Part shown: piece after piece, positions 16,735 to 25,125 of the stretch
Layout of the letters: every line of letters starts with the position of its first letter
How positions within the stretch are numbered: position 1 is the stretch's first letter
Origin: Collinsella aerofaciens
Lineage (GTDB): Bacteria > Actinomycetota > Coriobacteriia > Coriobacteriales > Coriobacteriaceae
DNA: 60,499 bases
Assembly (NCBI RefSeq): GCF_028207065.1
Contig: NZ_JAQLFP010000014.1
Location: forward strand, 1 to 60,499
Direction: 5' to 3'
Notes under the pieces: generated by a model
The model's database searches: none
Told to the model about the DNA's origin: nothing
Seen by the model: only the letters and a program-made list of their open reading frames with translations
Translations under genes and position numbers: made by a program

Positions 16735-17214
16735 CTACACGCCGGCGGCGATGCCGGTGCGGTCGTGGATGGCGCCATGCGGGCAAACGACGGCGCACAT
16801 GCCGCACGACAGGCAGTCCGCACCGTCGATGTGGGCACAGTTGTCCTCGATGCGGATAGCGCCGGCAGGGCATTTTTTGGCGCACATGCCGCAACCGATG
16901 CAGCTCGTGTCGCAAATCTTGCGGGCGATGGCGCCCTTATCGGTGTTGTTGCAGCGCACCAGGATGTTCTGGTAGCCGGGAACAAAGGCAATCACGCGCT
17001 GCGGGCACGCCATGCCGCACAGGCCACAGCCCGTGCACTTGGAGCGGTCCACGCGGGCGATGCCATCAATCAGCGCAATGGCGCCGTGGGGACAGGCCGT
17101 GACACAGGCGCCACAGCCAATGCAGCCTTCGCTGCAGCGGGCGTCGCCGCCTGCGGAGGCGCAACCGCTTCCGCAGGCAACGTAGGCCACGTTATGTTGA
17201 ATGGATTTGGCCAT
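16735..17214 (-). CDS. Polyferredoxin with four [4Fe-4S] motifs
   Basis: A 159-residue cytoplasmic electron carrier. Four CxxCxxCxxxC motifs are visible (CIGCGACVTACP, CTGCGLCGMACP, CIGCGMCAKKCP, CLSCGMCAVVCP), arranged as two ferredoxin pairs; the layout resembles the Fe-S part of RnfB-like proteins but there is no membrane anchor. It sits between ygfK and the dehydrogenase with 11-12 bp gaps, so it very likely carries electrons between the Mo enzyme and YgfK. In E. coli a FAD subunit (YgfM) lies in the corresponding cluster; here this ferredoxin takes the place. Confidence 0.93.
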   Translation of the reverse strand: MAKSIQHNVAYVACGSGCASAGGDARCSEGCIGCGACVTACPHGAIALIDGIARVDRSKCTGCGLCGMACPQRVIAFVPGYQNILVRCNNTDKGAIARKICDTSCIGCGMCAKKCPAGAIRIEDNCAHIDGADCLSCGMCAVVCPHGAIHDRTGIAAGV

Positions 17215-17225
17215 AAGAGACTCGC

Positions 17226-20225
17226 CTATTTCTTAAGAAGGTACGAATAGTTGTCGCGCACAGCCCTGATGGTCAGGCGGACGGCCTCGGGCAGACCGGT
17301 GTTGACGGCATCGACCGAGACGGTGCGGACCGTACCGGCGACGCGAACCTTAAAGTGATCCTCGTCCACGGCCAGGAAGCCCTCGTTCTCGGAGTTCTCC
17401 ATGTCCTGCTCGCTCCAGAACAGGGTGAGCTTGTCCTTGTAGGGACGACCCTCCTGGTAGGGGCAGAACACGGCGCAGTTGCCGCACTCGTTGCACATGC
17501 CGTCGACGTGGACGACCTGGTGCTTGTCCAGGCCCGGCACCTTAATAGCCACGTTGGCGCGATTGGGGCACACGTCGCAGCAAACCTCGCACACCGAGCC
17601 GCAGCCCAGGCAGCGGGTCTTGGTGCAGTTGCGCTTGTCGCGGCACAGCGACCCCTTGCGCTCATAGCAGGTGTCCTCGCGACCGACCTGCTCGTTGCAG
17701 TCAGCGTACTTGTTAAAGTCCACACCGGCGATGGCACGGGCGACCTCGGCGGCATCGGCGATAGCCTCGACCACGGTGGCAGGACCGCGGCGACAGTCGC
17801 CCGCAGCCCAGACGCCCTCGACGCCGGTGGAGGTGGCGGCAAGGCGGCCGCGACGGTCGTGCTCGACGCCCGCGGCATCGTACAGGCTGGCGTCGATGCC
17901 CTCGCCCACGGCGCAGATCACCGTGGTGGCGGAAAGCTCGACGGTCTCGCCCGTGGCGACCGGGCTGCGACGGCCGCTTGCATCCGGCTCGCCAAGCTCC
18001 ATAACATCGCAGGTCAGCACGGCGCCGTTGAGCGCCTTGGGCGCCAGCAGCTCGCAGAACTCAACGCCGTCGGCAAGAGCAAGATCGAGCTCTTCCTCGT
18101 CGGCGGGCATCTGCTTCTTGGTGCGGCGATACACCAGGCGCACGTTCTTCACGCCAGCCAGGCGCTTGGCCACGCGGGCCGCGTCCATGGCGGTGTTGCC
18201 GGCGCCGATGACCACGACGTCCTCGCCCAGCTCGAGCTTCTCGCCCTTCTTGGCGGCCTCGAGGAACTCCAGCACGTCGAGCTCGGCACCCTCGCCCAGG
18301 CCCGCAGAGCCGGGCATCCAGGCACCAGTGGCCACGACTACGTCGGTAAAGCCCTGGGCCTTGAGCTCGTCAATGGACTCCACGCGGGCGTTGAGCTGCA
18401 CCTTGGCGCCAAAGGCCAGACAGAGCTCGGCATCGTGGGAGATATCGTCGCTCGCGATACGGAACTCGGGGATCACGTGACGGACCACGCCGCCGAGAGA
18501 GTCGCGGGCCTCGAAGATAGTGACGGGCACGCCGGCGCGCGTCAGGAAGAACGCCGTCGCCAGACCGGCCGGGCCGCCGCCGATAACGGCAACGTTGCGC
18601 TCGGCGTCGTTGGCAATGGCCTGGGCGCGCAGCTTGGGCAGCACGGCGGTCATGGCCTCGCGGGCGGCCTTGAGCTTGCTGGCGCGAATCTGGGCGCCCT
18701 CGGGCTCGTAGAATGCACGCTCGCAGGCACGGCCGCAGGGATGCGGGCAGATGGTACCGGTAATGAACGGCAGGGCGTTGCGCTCGATGATGATGTTGAG
18801 CGCGTCCTCGTAGCGGCCCTCGTCAACAGCCGCCAGATAGGCAGGGATATCCTGCTGGATGGGGCAGCTCGTACGGCACGGCGTGGTAAAGCAGTCGGAA
18901 AGCGGGCTCTTGCCAGCGACCTTGCGGTCGGGCAGCGGACGCAGCGGCTTCTTGTAGAGCGGGTTGGTGAGTGAGTCGGTCTGGATCGCGGTCACGGCCT
19001 CGAGAGAGACGCCCGCGAACGGCTTGCCGTCCAGATCGGTAAACTCGCCGGCCATCTGGCTAAAGCGCTCGTAGCCACCGGGCTTGAGCACGTCGGTCGC
19101 CAGGGTGACGGGCCAAATGCCGGCGTCATACAGGGCACGGATGTTGTAGACCGTGGCACCGCCGGAGTAGCTGATGCGCAGCTTGCCATCGAACTGCTCG
19201 GTAATGCGGCGGGCGGCCTCGATGGTCAGCGAGAACAGCGAACGGCCGGACATGTACATCTCGGTGGAAGGCAGCTCGTTCCTCGTCACGTCGACGGGGA
19301 ACGTGTTGGTCAGCTTGACGCCAAACTCCAGACCGCGCTCGGCGCACAGGGCAATCAGGCGCTCGAACATGGGCACGGCATCGGCCCACTGCAGATCCTC
19401 GCGGAAGTGCGTGTCATCAAAGACGATGTAATCAAAGCCCAGCTCGTTGAGGCGCTGGCGGGCAAACTCATAGCCCAACAGCGTGGGGTTACACTTGATG
19501 TAGGTGTTAAGGCCCTTCTCGGTGATAAGGTAGGTCGCGATGCGCTCGATCTCGGCAGGCGGGCAGCCGTGCAGGGTAGACTCGGTGATGGAGTTGGAGA
19601 CGCGCGCCGGGATGGACTCGACAAACGCAGCGTCGACATGCTCAAACTTGTCCAGGTTGGCGAGTGCCCATGCGCGGCACTCGTTCCAGACGTCGGAGCC
19701 GCTGGCGTCCTTCATGCCCTCGATGTAGGCGTCGACCTTGGGGCTCTTGATGCCCTCGAGGTCATAGCCCACGGACATGTTGAAGACAAAGCCGTCCGGG
19801 CTGCCCAGACCGTACTCGCGAGCGATCAGGTGGCAGGCAAACCATGCCTTCACGTACTCGGCAAAGGCCTGCGGAACCTCGAGCTCGGTCGACCATTCGC
19901 AGTTGTAGCACTCGTCCTGAGCCACGATGCAGGGCTTGTTCACACACTTGGAGAGCTCCTCGCCGTCCATAACCTGGACGGTCTTGAGCTCAAAGAAACG
20001 AGAACCGGCCACGTAGGATGCCACGATGTTCTGGGCAAGCTGCGTGTTGGGGCCGGCAGCCGGGCCAAACGGGGTCTCGATGCGCTCGTCAAAAATGGGA
20101 AGCGCGCCCTCCTGGTTGGTCGTGACCATCTTGCGCACGCCAAAGATGGCGTCCTGGGTCTTATGCTCCTCGATGATCCAGTTCATCAGCTGCGAAAACG
20201 GGATCGGCCTCATGATGTCGCTCAT
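17226..20225 (-). CDS. ygfK: YgfK-type iron-sulfur flavoprotein (putative selenate reductase subunit)
   Basis: A 999-residue multidomain oxidoreductase. The N-terminal 430 residues have a dihydroorotate-dehydrogenase-like barrel, then a GltD-type Fe-S helical domain with clustered Cys (CFTTPCRTSCP and CPHPCGRACE), and a two-Rossmann flavin/NAD(P)H module (VAVIGGGPAGLATAF and VVIGAGNTAMDAA). C-terminal ferredoxin motifs follow (CLGCGSVCEVCCDVCP and CNECGNCAVFCP). In E. coli ygfK is clustered with ssnA and xdhD and is needed for selenate reduction or selenium-dependent hydroxylase function. ATG 20225 with AGAGAGGAA upstream gives the family N-terminus (MSDIMRPIPFSQLM); the frame runs 41 codons further but through a hairpin-rich spacer. 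Confidence 0.93.
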   Translation of the reverse strand: MSDIMRPIPFSQLMNWIIEEHKTQDAIFGVRKMVTTNQEGALPIFDERIETPFGPAAGPNTQLAQNIVASYVAGSRFFELKTVQVMDGEELSKCVNKPCIVAQDECYNCEWSTELEVPQAFAEYVKAWFACHLIAREYGLGSPDGFVFNMSVGYDLEGIKSPKVDAYIEGMKDASGSDVWNECRAWALANLDKFEHVDAAFVESIPARVSNSITESTLHGCPPAEIERIATYLITEKGLNTYIKCNPTLLGYEFARQRLNELGFDYIVFDDTHFREDLQWADAVPMFERLIALCAERGLEFGVKLTNTFPVDVTRNELPSTEMYMSGRSLFSLTIEAARRITEQFDGKLRISYSGGATVYNIRALYDAGIWPVTLATDVLKPGGYERFSQMAGEFTDLDGKPFAGVSLEAVTAIQTDSLTNPLYKKPLRPLPDRKVAGKSPLSDCFTTPCRTSCPIQQDIPAYLAAVDEGRYEDALNIIIERNALPFITGTICPHPCGRACERAFYEPEGAQIRASKLKAAREAMTAVLPKLRAQAIANDAERNVAVIGGGPAGLATAFFLTRAGVPVTIFEARDSLGGVVRHVIPEFRIASDDISHDAELCLAFGAKVQLNARVESIDELKAQGFTDVVVATGAWMPGSAGLGEGAELDVLEFLEAAKKGEKLELGEDVVVIGAGNTAMDAARVAKRLAGVKNVRLVYRRTKKQMPADEEELDLALADGVEFCELLAPKALNGAVLTCDVMELGEPDASGRRSPVATGETVELSATTVICAVGEGIDASLYDAAGVEHDRRGRLAATSTGVEGVWAAGDCRRGPATVVEAIADAAEVARAIAGVDFNKYADCNEQVGREDTCYERKGSLCRDKRNCTKTRCLGCGSVCEVCCDVCPNRANVAIKVPGLDKHQVVHVDGMCNECGNCAVFCPYQEGRPYKDKLTLFWSEQDMENSENEGFLAVDEDHFKVRVAGTVRTVSVDAVNTGLPEAVRLTIRAVRDNYSYLLKK

Positions 20226-20324
20226 AGTGAGTTCCTCTCTGTAACGCCCGGCGAGACCGCGCGGCGGGCGCAAATACGGTGTAGCGCTAGCACAGCGCCA
20301 GCGACCCCGCGGAGGTCGCCTATA

Positions 20325-20358
20325 CGCGCGTCGGATGCGGCGAAACATCCGGCGCGCG
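20325..20358. other. GC-rich hairpin between ygfK and ssnA
   Basis: CGCGCGTCGGATG at 20325-20337 pairs with CATCCGGCGCGCG at 20346-20358 (one G-T). It lies in a 148-bp spacer of the operon and has no T tail, so an RNA-processing or stability role is more likely than termination. Confidence 0.55.
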
Positions 20359-20373
20359 TGAATCTACTTGTAA

Positions 20374-21729
20374 CTAGTAGGCGCGATCGTTGAGCGTGCT
20401 CCAGAGCTTTTTGGACTCAGCCATGGTCCACGCGTTGATCTTGTCCTCATCGATACCGACAAACTCGCGATCCTTGTACAGGACGCGGCCATTGATGATG
20501 GTGGTACGGCAGTTTTTACCCATCATGCCAAAGAGCATGTGGCCGTCGATGTTCTCCTCGCTCAGCGGCGTAAAGGGCTTGTAGTCCATAACGATGACGT
20601 CGGCGGCAGCGCCGGCCTCGAGCACGCCGAGCTTGCGATCGAAGTACTTGCTCGCCATCTTGGCGTTGTTCTCAAAGAGCATCGTCATGGCCTCGCACCA
20701 GCCCACGTTGGGCATGGCGGCGTTGTGGCGCTGAATGATCAGGAAGACCTTGAGGCTCTCGAGCATATCGTGGGTGTAGGCGTCGGTGCCCATGCACACG
20801 GGGATGCCGCGGCGGAAGAACTCGAGCACGGGGGCGCAGCCCACGGCGTTGCCCATATTGGATTCGGGGTTGTTGACGAGCCAGGTGCCAGACTCCTTGA
20901 CGATATCCATCTCGGCAGGCGTCACGTGGATGCAGTGGCCGAGCATGGTGTCGGGACCCAGAAGGTTATGCTGCAGCAAGCGCTCGACGGGGCTGATGCC
21001 GCCGCGGTTGAGGCGGGAGTCCCACACGTCATTCATGCCCTCGCACACATGGATGTGGAAGCCGGTCAGGCCGTTGTTGGCCTCGGCCATCTTGTCCATG
21101 GTCTCGTCCGAAAGCGTAAAGGTGGCGTGACCGCCAAACATGGCGGCGATCATGTGGTTGTCGTTATCGCGACGCTCCTTGGCGGCCCACTGGGCAAATT
21201 CGGCGTTCTCGGCAATGGCCTGGTCGCATTTTTCCTGACCGCGGCGGTCGGAGACCTCGTAGCACAGGCACGAACGCATGCCCAGCTCCTGCGCGGCATC
21301 CTTAATGGCAAAGAGGCTGCCCGGAATCTCGCAGAAGCTCGCGTGGTGATCGAAGATCGTGGTGACGCCATCGCGGATGGAGTCCAGAATCGTGGCATAG
21401 GCGCTGGCCTTGGTGCCGTCGAGCGTCAGGTTGTCGTCGATCTTCCACCACTGCTGCTCAAGATTCTCCAGGAAGTTGGTGGGGTTGCAGCCCTTAATGG
21501 CAAGGCCGCGAGCCAGACCCGAGTAGATGTGGGTGTGGCAGTTAATGAGTCCGGGCATGATGAGGTTGCCCTGGGCGTCGACGTACTCGGCATCCGGGTA
21601 CTTGGCCTTGAGCTCGCACTCGGGGCCCACTTCGACGATCGTATCTCCGTCAATGGCGACCGCACCGTTGGGAATGAACGGGGTCTGAGCGTTGCGGGTA
21701 AAAACGGAACCGTTAGCGACCAGAAGCAT
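20374..21729 (-). CDS. ssnA: SsnA-type amidohydrolase
   Basis: A 451-residue metal-dependent hydrolase of the cytosine deaminase/TrzN-AtzA superfamily. The metal-binding HTH motif is in GLINCHTHIYSGLARG (near 62), HVCEG and HCIHVTP provide the further His ligands, and CMGTDAYTHDML carries the catalytic Asp region. SsnA proteins accompany ygfK and the XdhD-type dehydrogenases and probably deaminate or open purine-related rings; the exact substrate is unknown. ATG 21729 (MLLVANGSVF) has GGGAG just upstream, better placed than the ATG six codons earlier. Same operon direction as ygfK, 148 bp apart. Confidence 0.92.
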   Translation of the reverse strand: MLLVANGSVFTRNAQTPFIPNGAVAIDGDTIVEVGPECELKAKYPDAEYVDAQGNLIMPGLINCHTHIYSGLARGLAIKGCNPTNFLENLEQQWWKIDDNLTLDGTKASAYATILDSIRDGVTTIFDHHASFCEIPGSLFAIKDAAQELGMRSCLCYEVSDRRGQEKCDQAIAENAEFAQWAAKERRDNDNHMIAAMFGGHATFTLSDETMDKMAEANNGLTGFHIHVCEGMNDVWDSRLNRGGISPVERLLQHNLLGPDTMLGHCIHVTPAEMDIVKESGTWLVNNPESNMGNAVGCAPVLEFFRRGIPVCMGTDAYTHDMLESLKVFLIIQRHNAAMPNVGWCEAMTMLFENNAKMASKYFDRKLGVLEAGAAADVIVMDYKPFTPLSEENIDGHMLFGMMGKNCRTTIINGRVLYKDREFVGIDEDKINAWTMAESKKLWSTLNDRAY

Positions 21730-21749
21730 GAATGCTCCCTTCAACATCA

Positions 21750-21910
21750 GAGGCGGGGTTTGACACCTCTGACATGGCGGAGTGCGAAGCGCCGGCCTAC
21801 ACCGGAAACGGGCCCTCTCCCGTCAACGCTTCACCAAAGGGACAAACCCTTTGAAGTGCGGCTTGACGCCGCATGACGTCGGCGGACGAGGCGATGCGTC
21901 CGCCGACGAA
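21750..21910. other. Hairpin-rich spacer between the permease and ssnA
   Basis: Within the 195-bp gap several short inverted repeats follow one another: CAGAGG/CCTCTG, AAAGGG/CCCTTT, GTGCGGC/GCCGCAT, and a perfect 12-bp stem CGTCGGCGGACG (21877-21888) with CGTCCGCCGACG (21897-21908). None has a strong T tail on the minus strand. Confidence 0.55.
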
Positions 21911-21924
21911 TAGCACCGAATTGG

Positions 21925-23319
21925 TTACTTCTTGCTCTCGGGCAAGACCAGATCCACGGCAGCGTCCTTGGCAGCATCGATGTGCTGAGCCACGACCGGC
22001 GTCTGCGGAAGAATCAGGTTAAGGACGATGGCCATGATGGCGGTGGGGGTTACGGCATTGGAGCCGATGACGGTGGACACCCAGGCGGGCATACCCTCGC
22101 CGGCAAGGCAACCGCTGGCCATCCAGATACCCAGGCCAAAGACGACGGAGGTACCGACGATGGTGGTAGTGCGCTGCGTGAGGCCCTCGCGGGTGAACAT
22201 GCGCACGCCGTTCATGGTAATGGTGCCAAAGACGCCGACGGTCGCGCCGCCGATGACGGGCTGCGGGATAGCGGAAAGGACGGCAGAGAGCTGCGGGAAC
22301 AGACCGGCGATGGCAAAGACGGCCGCGATGATCACAAAGACCCACTTGTTGACGACCTTGTTGGAGCAGATGATGCCCACGTTCTGGCCAAGGGCGCTGG
22401 TGGGAAGACCGCCCAGCAGGCCGCCGACCATAGAGGTGAGGCCCTGGGACACGATAGCGCCGGAGAGCTCGCGCTCGGTGGGCATACGGTCGATGGAGCC
22501 CAGGCAGGCGGCGGAGACGTCGCCGATAACCTGGATGGCAACCATGGGGAACACGACGGCGAGGGTAATGCAGACCTCGGGATCAAACTCGAGCGCATAG
22601 GGCATGAGCTTGGGAAGGGCGAAGACCTGAGCGGTGGCGACGCTTGAGAAGTCGATCATGCCAAAGGGGATGGAGACGATCATGCCAACGATCATGCCAA
22701 AGAACACGGATCCCAGCTTGAGCGTGCCCTTGCCAAAGTTGGCGAGCGCAAAGACCACGGCGAAGGTGATAAGAGCGACGCACCAGGCCTGCGGGGTGCC
22801 CCACAGTGGCGTACCCATACCGCCGGCCATATACTTGACGGCCGTGGGATACAGCGAAACGCCGATGGAGAAGATGACCGTACCGGTCACGACGGGTGGG
22901 AACAGCCACTTAATCTTGCTGTAGGCCAGACCAAAGAGGACCGCGACGGCACCGCCGACAATCTCGCCGCCCAACAGCGCGCCAAAGCTAAAGCCCGAGG
23001 CGCCCATGGCCTGCAGGGCCGGGAGGAACGCGAACGAAACGCCCATGACGATGGGCAGGCCGCCGCCGATGCGACGGAAGGGGGCAAAGGCCTGAAGGGC
23101 CGTGTCGATCGCCGAAAGAATGAGCGCGACCTGGATGATGTCGGTGCTCTGCTGGCTATTAAAGCCGTAGACGCCGGCCATGATGACAGCCGGGGTGATG
23201 ATGCCGGCAAACGATGCCAGTACGTGCTGAAGGGCACACGGGATCATTTCCTTAACGGGAGGCATGCCTTCACGAGTGAACAGGGCTTCAGTGCCGTTCG
23301 TAACCGTCTCCTGGGTCAT
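21925..23319 (-). CDS. NCS2-family nucleobase permease (uracil/xanthine type)
   Basis: A 464-residue integral membrane protein with about 14 hydrophobic segments. NCS2 signatures are visible: GVSFAFLPALQAMG (TM3 region) and the QNVGIICSNKVVNKW motif after GGLLGGLPTSALG. It should import xanthine, urate or uracil by proton symport. It is the first gene of the unit that ends in the molybdenum hydroxylase, so a purine substrate is likely. ATG 23319 (MTQETVTN) is preferred over the longer frame from 23406, whose first 29 codons fall in the AT-rich regulatory spacer. Confidence 0.92.
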   Translation of the reverse strand: MTQETVTNGTEALFTREGMPPVKEMIPCALQHVLASFAGIITPAVIMAGVYGFNSQQSTDIIQVALILSAIDTALQAFAPFRRIGGGLPIVMGVSFAFLPALQAMGASGFSFGALLGGEIVGGAVAVLFGLAYSKIKWLFPPVVTGTVIFSIGVSLYPTAVKYMAGGMGTPLWGTPQAWCVALITFAVVFALANFGKGTLKLGSVFFGMIVGMIVSIPFGMIDFSSVATAQVFALPKLMPYALEFDPEVCITLAVVFPMVAIQVIGDVSAACLGSIDRMPTERELSGAIVSQGLTSMVGGLLGGLPTSALGQNVGIICSNKVVNKWVFVIIAAVFAIAGLFPQLSAVLSAIPQPVIGGATVGVFGTITMNGVRMFTREGLTQRTTTIVGTSVVFGLGIWMASGCLAGEGMPAWVSTVIGSNAVTPTAIMAIVLNLILPQTPVVAQHIDAAKDAAVDLVLPESKK

Positions 23320-23670
23320 TTGACCACCAATCCTCGAAATAGTTGTTTTCGCATCTAACGCCCTATTGTGACGCAGTGCGGGGTTGAGGTTGTGCCTTCG
23401 TTGCATATCGTATTAAAGATGATTCTCATTCTCAATAATAATTTTTTGTTATCAGACTATTCTTCAGCTGAGATAATGCATTTCCGCAGGTCAGGAAAGT
23501 GTCTGGTCAAAATAGCATCTAACTTTTCTTTTGGTCAACCGTTTACCGCCAAAATCATACCGTTCGTCTGCATTACGTCATGTACCTGCGGATATACGAG
23601 ATGATGAGCAGCGTGTTACCATGAGAAAAAATTGTTATGAAACTTCCGCTTTCACCCAAAGGAGTTGCCC
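23320..23670. promoter_or_regulatory. Divergent promoter region between the permease and the YheO-like regulator
   Basis: An AT-rich 350-bp spacer between divergent genes, and so the expected control region for the purine/molybdenum unit. TGATTCTCATTCTCA at 23420-23434 resembles a Fur-type 7-1-7 box. A TTGGTCAA-type motif recurs near 23503-23540. No purine riboswitch core was recognised. Confidence 0.5.
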
Positions 23671-24327
23671 GTGAACGAGACCGTACGTCGCTTTTTGCCG
23701 ATGGTCGATTTCCTGGAGCAGATACTCGGCAAAAACAGCGAGATCGTGCTGCACGATTTCTCGGATCCCGACCACGCCATCGTCGATATTCGCAACGGCA
23801 TCGTGAGCGGCCGTAAGGTCGGCGGTCCCGCCACCGATCTGGCGCTCAAGATCATGCACGACCCAAAGTATCGCGACCTGCCGTTTATTACGGGCTATGA
23901 GGGGCGCGGTGCCGGTGGCAAGACGTTGGAGTCAGCGACGTACTTTATCCGCGAGGATAAAGAGATCGTCGGCATGCTCTGCGTCAACACCGATCTCTCG
24001 ACCGTGCGCTCCATCAACGCCATGGCACAGCAGCTCATGGCCTGCTTCGACGCGGCGCCGACGCGCACGGAGCCCGCCCCTATCGAGGTCGAAAGCCTTT
24101 CGGAGTCCACACAGGAGCTCATCGACCGCAGCATTGCCGAGTTGCTGAGCGCGCGCGGGCTGGATGTAGCGTCGCTTGGCCAGAGCGACCGCGTGGACGT
24201 CATTCGCCACCTCAACGGCAACGGCGTGTTTATGCTCAAGGGCGCCGTGGCCTGCGCCGCCACCGCGCTGGGCATCTCGGAGCCCAGCGTCTACCGCTAC
24301 CTGCAAAAAGTTCGCAAGGAGGGCTAA
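23671..24327 (+). CDS. YheO-like PAS/HTH transcriptional regulator
   Basis: A 218-residue regulator with an N-terminal YheO-type PAS domain (residues about 5-120, with LGKNSEIVLHDFSDPDHAIVDI split across positions 20-40) and a C-terminal HTH of the HTH_22 type (about 150-215, ending in SEPSVYRYLQKVR). This family includes the D-arginine-responsive DauR. GTG 23671 has AAAGGAG six bases upstream. Divergent from the permease and the hydroxylase genes, it is their most likely local regulator; the ligand would be a small metabolite such as a purine. A strong terminator follows at 24382. Confidence 0.88.
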   Translation: MNETVRRFLPMVDFLEQILGKNSEIVLHDFSDPDHAIVDIRNGIVSGRKVGGPATDLALKIMHDPKYRDLPFITGYEGRGAGGKTLESATYFIREDKEIVGMLCVNTDLSTVRSINAMAQQLMACFDAAPTRTEPAPIEVESLSESTQELIDRSIAELLSARGLDVASLGQSDRVDVIRHLNGNGVFMLKGAVACAATALGISEPSVYRYLQKVRKEG

Positions 24328-24381
24328 ACGTGATCCCTTGGGGACGAAGGGAAACGGATCATTTTTGTCGCATCGCTTGAC

Positions 24382-24422
24382 AAAAGACCCTGCAGCTCGC
24401 ACGCGCTGCAGGGTCTTTTTGC
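24382..24422. terminator. Bidirectional rho-independent terminator
   Basis: A perfect 15-bp stem: AAAAGACCCTGCAGC (24382-24396) with GCTGCAGGGTCTTTT (24405-24419), T-rich on both sides. It separates the convergent regulator and ridA genes. Confidence 0.92.
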
Positions 24423-24449
24423 ATGTCATGTTTAGTTGTTACCAACACC

Positions 24450-24827
24450 TTAGAGAGCGGCGACAACCTCGATCTCGACCAGACCGCCAGCCGGAAGAGC
24501 GGCAACCTGGAAAGCGCTGCGCGCGGGGAACGGGGCCTCGAACTTGGAGGCGTAGATCTCGTTTACGGCAGCGAAGTCGGCAATGTCAGCCAGGTAGACT
24601 GTGGTCTTGACGACATCGGCAAAGGTGGCGCCGGCAGCGGTCAGCAGGGCCTCGACATTAGCAAGGGACTGCTTAGCCTGGGCCTCGACACCCTCGGGCA
24701 GCTTGCCGGTCGCGGGATCGATGCCCAGCTGGCCGGACAGAAACACCATGTTGCCAGTCTGGATACCGGGGGAATACGGGCCGATGGCTGCGGGTGCGTT
24801 ATCGGAAGACACGACGGTCTTGCTCAT
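24450..24827 (-). CDS. ridA: RidA/YjgF-family reactive enamine/imine deaminase
   Basis: A 125-residue trimeric cytosolic enzyme family that hydrolyses reactive 2-aminoacrylate-type intermediates. Family signatures are IGPYSPGIQTGNMVFLSGQLG near residues 15-35 (split across the motif), NVEALLTAAG, and the arginine region PARSAFQVAALP near 105. ATG 24827 follows TAAGGAG at good spacing. Length is typical. It is convergent with the YheO-like regulator and monocistronic. Its closeness to the nitrogen/purine genes may be functional, since deaminations create such intermediates, but that is an inference. Confidence 0.95.
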   Translation of the reverse strand: MSKTVVSSDNAPAAIGPYSPGIQTGNMVFLSGQLGIDPATGKLPEGVEAQAKQSLANVEALLTAAGATFADVVKTTVYLADIADFAAVNEIYASKFEAPFPARSAFQVAALPAGGLVEIEVVAAL

Positions 24828-25125
24828 GTTTTTCTCCTTACAAGTAAAAGGGAACGGGAGCGCGGCGTTCACACCGGGAGGCACAGTTCGGTCTGAACAC
24901 CGCGCTTGATTGGGATAGTACTCAAGGTTTCCGCGCGATGCAAGATTATTATCACGTTGCGAGAATATTTTATCGCCCAACGGTTTCCCCGGACCGCTGA
25001 ACGGTTCTCATGTGAAGCAGCCAGTCCAAGCTGCTGAAGACTTTATCCCGCTTAGAGCACGGGCATCGCCTGCCGCGACGGCACCACTATACTTTTGAGT
25101 ATCTGAGCATTTTGAAAGGCAGGAT

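Noticed and set aside
23320..23670. Purine riboswitch upstream of the nucleobase permease
   Set aside because: The conserved three-way-junction core and loop pairs were not found in the AT-rich leader, and a dedicated PAS-type regulator is encoded next to it.
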